From Gammaproteobacteria bacterium (GTDB lineage: Bacteria; Pseudomonadota; Gammaproteobacteria; UBA5335; SLRW01): a stretch of DNA of 6,353 nt. Below the pieces are notes generated by a model. It searched no databases. It was not told the origin of the DNA and worked only from the letters and a program-made list of their open reading frames with translations. This document shows positions 4,780 to 6,353 of the stretch, in pieces. Numbering within the stretch: the first letter of the stretch is position 1; each line of letters opens with the position of its first letter. The stretch is from assembly GCA_007134115.1 (NCBI GenBank), contig SLLK01000233.1, positions 1 through 6,353 of the forward strand, written 5' to 3'. The position numbers and the translations under genes are program-made.

Positions 4780-6353
4780 TCAAGTTGCTGCCGGCTGACC
4801 CGTCAGCAAGCGCTTGAGGCGCTCGGCCCCATGATTGACCACCAGATAAAGACTGGGCACCACGAACAGGGTCAGCAGCATGGAGACCAGCAGTCCGCCG
4901 ATCACCGTGAGGGCCAGAGGCTGCATGATCTCGGTGCCGGCGGCCAGGCCGATCGCCAGCGGCAACATGCCAAGCACGGTGGTGGAGGTGGTCATCAGAA
5001 TCGGCCGCAACCGGATCGCGCCGGCGTCGATGACTGCCTGCAGCATCTCCTTGCCTTCCTCACGCCGGCCGATCTCCACGTACTCCACCAGCAAAATGGC
5101 GTTATTGACCACAATGCCGATCAGCAGGATCACGCCGATCAGCACCGGCGCAGACACCGGGGTGCCGGTCAGACCGAGCACGGCCGCCACGCCGATCAGT
5201 GACAACGGGGCAGCAGCCATGATCACCAGGGGATTGCTCAGCCGCTCGTACTGCACTGCCAGCACAACAAACACCAGGAATATGGCGAGCAGGATCACCG
5301 TGGTCAGTTCACGATTGGTTTCCTGAATGGTTTCCCACTGACCGCCGTAGATCAGGCTGTACTGTTCCGGCAGATCCAGTTCGGCCAGGCGCGATTCCAC
5401 CTCGGCCATGATGGTTCCCACATCGGCGACCGAGGTGTTGATATCGCCGTTGACGCGCATGATGCGATTCTGGTTCTCGCGTTCAATATGCGCGGGTCCT
5501 TCTCCCAGCTGGAAACGGGCGACATCACGCAACAGCACAGGGACCCCGTTGTCGCGGAACAGCATCAGGTTGCCCAGGGTATCGGCATCGGCCACCGCTT
5601 CACCGGGCAGGCGCACGCGCACGTCGTATTCCAGCGTGCCGCTGATATAGCGGGTGGGCACGGAGCCATCCACTGCCTGGCGAATCGCCTCGCCCACCGT
5701 GGATACCCTCAAGCCAAGGTCAGCTGCCCGTTCGCGGTCGACGGTCACGCGCAGCAACGGGCTGCGATCTTCGCGCCCCACCTCCACGCCTTCCAGCCCG
5801 TCAATGCCCTGCAAACGGGCCGACACATCCCCGGCCAGTCGCTGCAGGGTATCCAGATCATCGCCCACGATGCCGATGGACAGATCTTCCCCTGTGATAC
5901 TGAATTGCAGGCCGCGGATCTGGGGTGGGCGCACGCTGATGCGTGCCCCGGGAAGGTCCATGGCGTCCAGTTTACGCTGGGCGTCGGCCACCCACTGTCC
6001 GGCAGGCATTCGCGGGCGCTGGCCGGCCGGCTCCAGCTGTACCCAGATACTCGCCGTGCCAGGACGTTCGTTCACAATACCGCCCCACAGATGCCCGCCC
6101 GAGAGTGTGAACACGGTCTGTACATGCGGCATCTCGCCCAGTATTGCCTCAATCTGGCGCGCTGCCTGGTCGGTTTCCTGCGGCGGTGTGCCCGGTGGCA
6201 GCACCATGCGCACGCGCACATTGCCGTCATCAAGCTGGGGCAGAAACTCACTGCCCAACTGGGTGATCAGCGACAGTGAAAGCACGAAGGCCACTGCGGC
6301 GCCACCGAGCACGCCCCAGCGCCAGCGCAGCACGCCGGGCAGTATCTTGCGGT
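4780..6353 (-). CDS. RND efflux pump permease subunit, C-terminal half (N-terminus beyond window)
   Basis: About 524 codons are visible; the gene enters from the right edge, so its start and first half are missing. RND permeases form inner-membrane trimers that export drugs, metals or lipids using the proton gradient, together with a periplasmic adaptor and an outer-membrane channel. In the visible fragment, one helix at about 12-33 (equivalent to TM7) leads into GSEFLPQLDDGNVRV, typical of this superfamily. A long periplasmic porter/docking region runs to about 345. Five helices follow: about 350-366, 376-394, 403-424 (GIVVNNAILLVEY), 450-470 (after RLRPILMTTSTT) and 478-505. The C-terminus is short. 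The helix equivalent to AcrB TM10 has Asn where AcrB has Lys940, while the TM11 threonines are kept. The sequence is closer to HAE1/MMPL-like 'VNNAI' RND proteins than to AcrB. Substrate is unknown. Adaptor genes are expected upstream, outside the window. Confidence 0.93.
   Translation of the reverse strand, partial: RKILPGVLRWRWGVLGGAAVAFVLSLSLITQLGSEFLPQLDDGNVRVRMVLPPGTPPQETDQAARQIEAILGEMPHVQTVFTLSGGHLWGGIVNERPGTASIWVQLEPAGQRPRMPAGQWVADAQRKLDAMDLPGARISVRPPQIRGLQFSITGEDLSIGIVGDDLDTLQRLAGDVSARLQGIDGLEGVEVGREDRSPLLRVTVDRERAADLGLRVSTVGEAIRQAVDGSVPTRYISGTLEYDVRVRLPGEAVADADTLGNLMLFRDNGVPVLLRDVARFQLGEGPAHIERENQNRIMRVNGDINTSVADVGTIMAEVESRLAELDLPEQYSLIYGGQWETIQETNRELTTVILLAIFLVFVVLAVQYERLSNPLVIMAAAPLSLIGVAAVLGLTGTPVSAPVLIGVILLIGIVVNNAILLVEYVEIGRREEGKEMLQAVIDAGAIRLRPILMTTSTTVLGMLPLAIGLAAGTEIMQPLALTVIGGLLVSMLLTLFVVPSLYLVVNHGAERLKRLLTGQPAAT

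Noticed and set aside
5488..6279. 263-residue plus-strand frame opposite the RND gene
   Set aside because: His/Gln/Ala-rich composition with no recognisable motif; it mirrors a well-supported RND coding frame.

Overview
The window looks like chromosomal DNA from a fairly GC-rich (roughly 60%) proteobacterium, most likely a gammaproteobacterium. This rests on base composition, on the DUF1289 cysteine protein, on the RND/MFS complement and on good GGAGG-type ribosome binding sites. No rRNA, tRNA, CRISPR array, insertion sequence or phage gene was seen. The species cannot be named from the sequence.

Layout from left to right. All genes are on the minus strand except one. (1) 1-509: the N-terminal part of a two-helix membrane protein with an Mrr-like restriction-endonuclease fold, cut by the left edge. 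Its catalytic residues look substituted. (2) 604-1863: a 12-helix MFS transporter of the drug:H+ antiporter type. It has a GTG start directly under an extended -10 box, so the mRNA may be leaderless. (3) 1903-2772: an alpha/beta-hydrolase of the esterase/BD-FAE type, 39 bp upstream of the MFS gene. (4) 2899-3453: an exported protein of unknown function (paralogue A), possibly preceded by a small ORF at 3479-3721. (5) 3844-4056, plus strand: a small DUF1289 four-cysteine protein. (6) 4139-4690: a second exported protein of unknown function (paralogue B), clearly related to A but with a methionine-rich acidic insert. (7) 4780-6353: the C-terminal half of an RND efflux permease, cut by the right edge.

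DUF1289 and paralogue B converge on a strong hairpin (4062-4087) that can act as a terminator in both directions. Hydrolase and MFS may be co-transcribed, although the MFS gene appears to have its own promoter. Paralogue B has a plausible sigma-70 promoter and lies downstream of the RND gene on the same strand.

The least explained part is the pair of similar exported proteins A and B flanking the DUF1289 gene. They share a signal peptide, an 'IDRW' motif, an (E/D)HGFS...W motif and a C-terminal D-R-x-A-V segment, and I cannot assign them to a named family. The other notable items are the probably inactive nuclease-like membrane protein and the RND pump lacking the usual TM10 lysine. I see no convincing defence island or other multi-gene novel system. 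These are separate observations.
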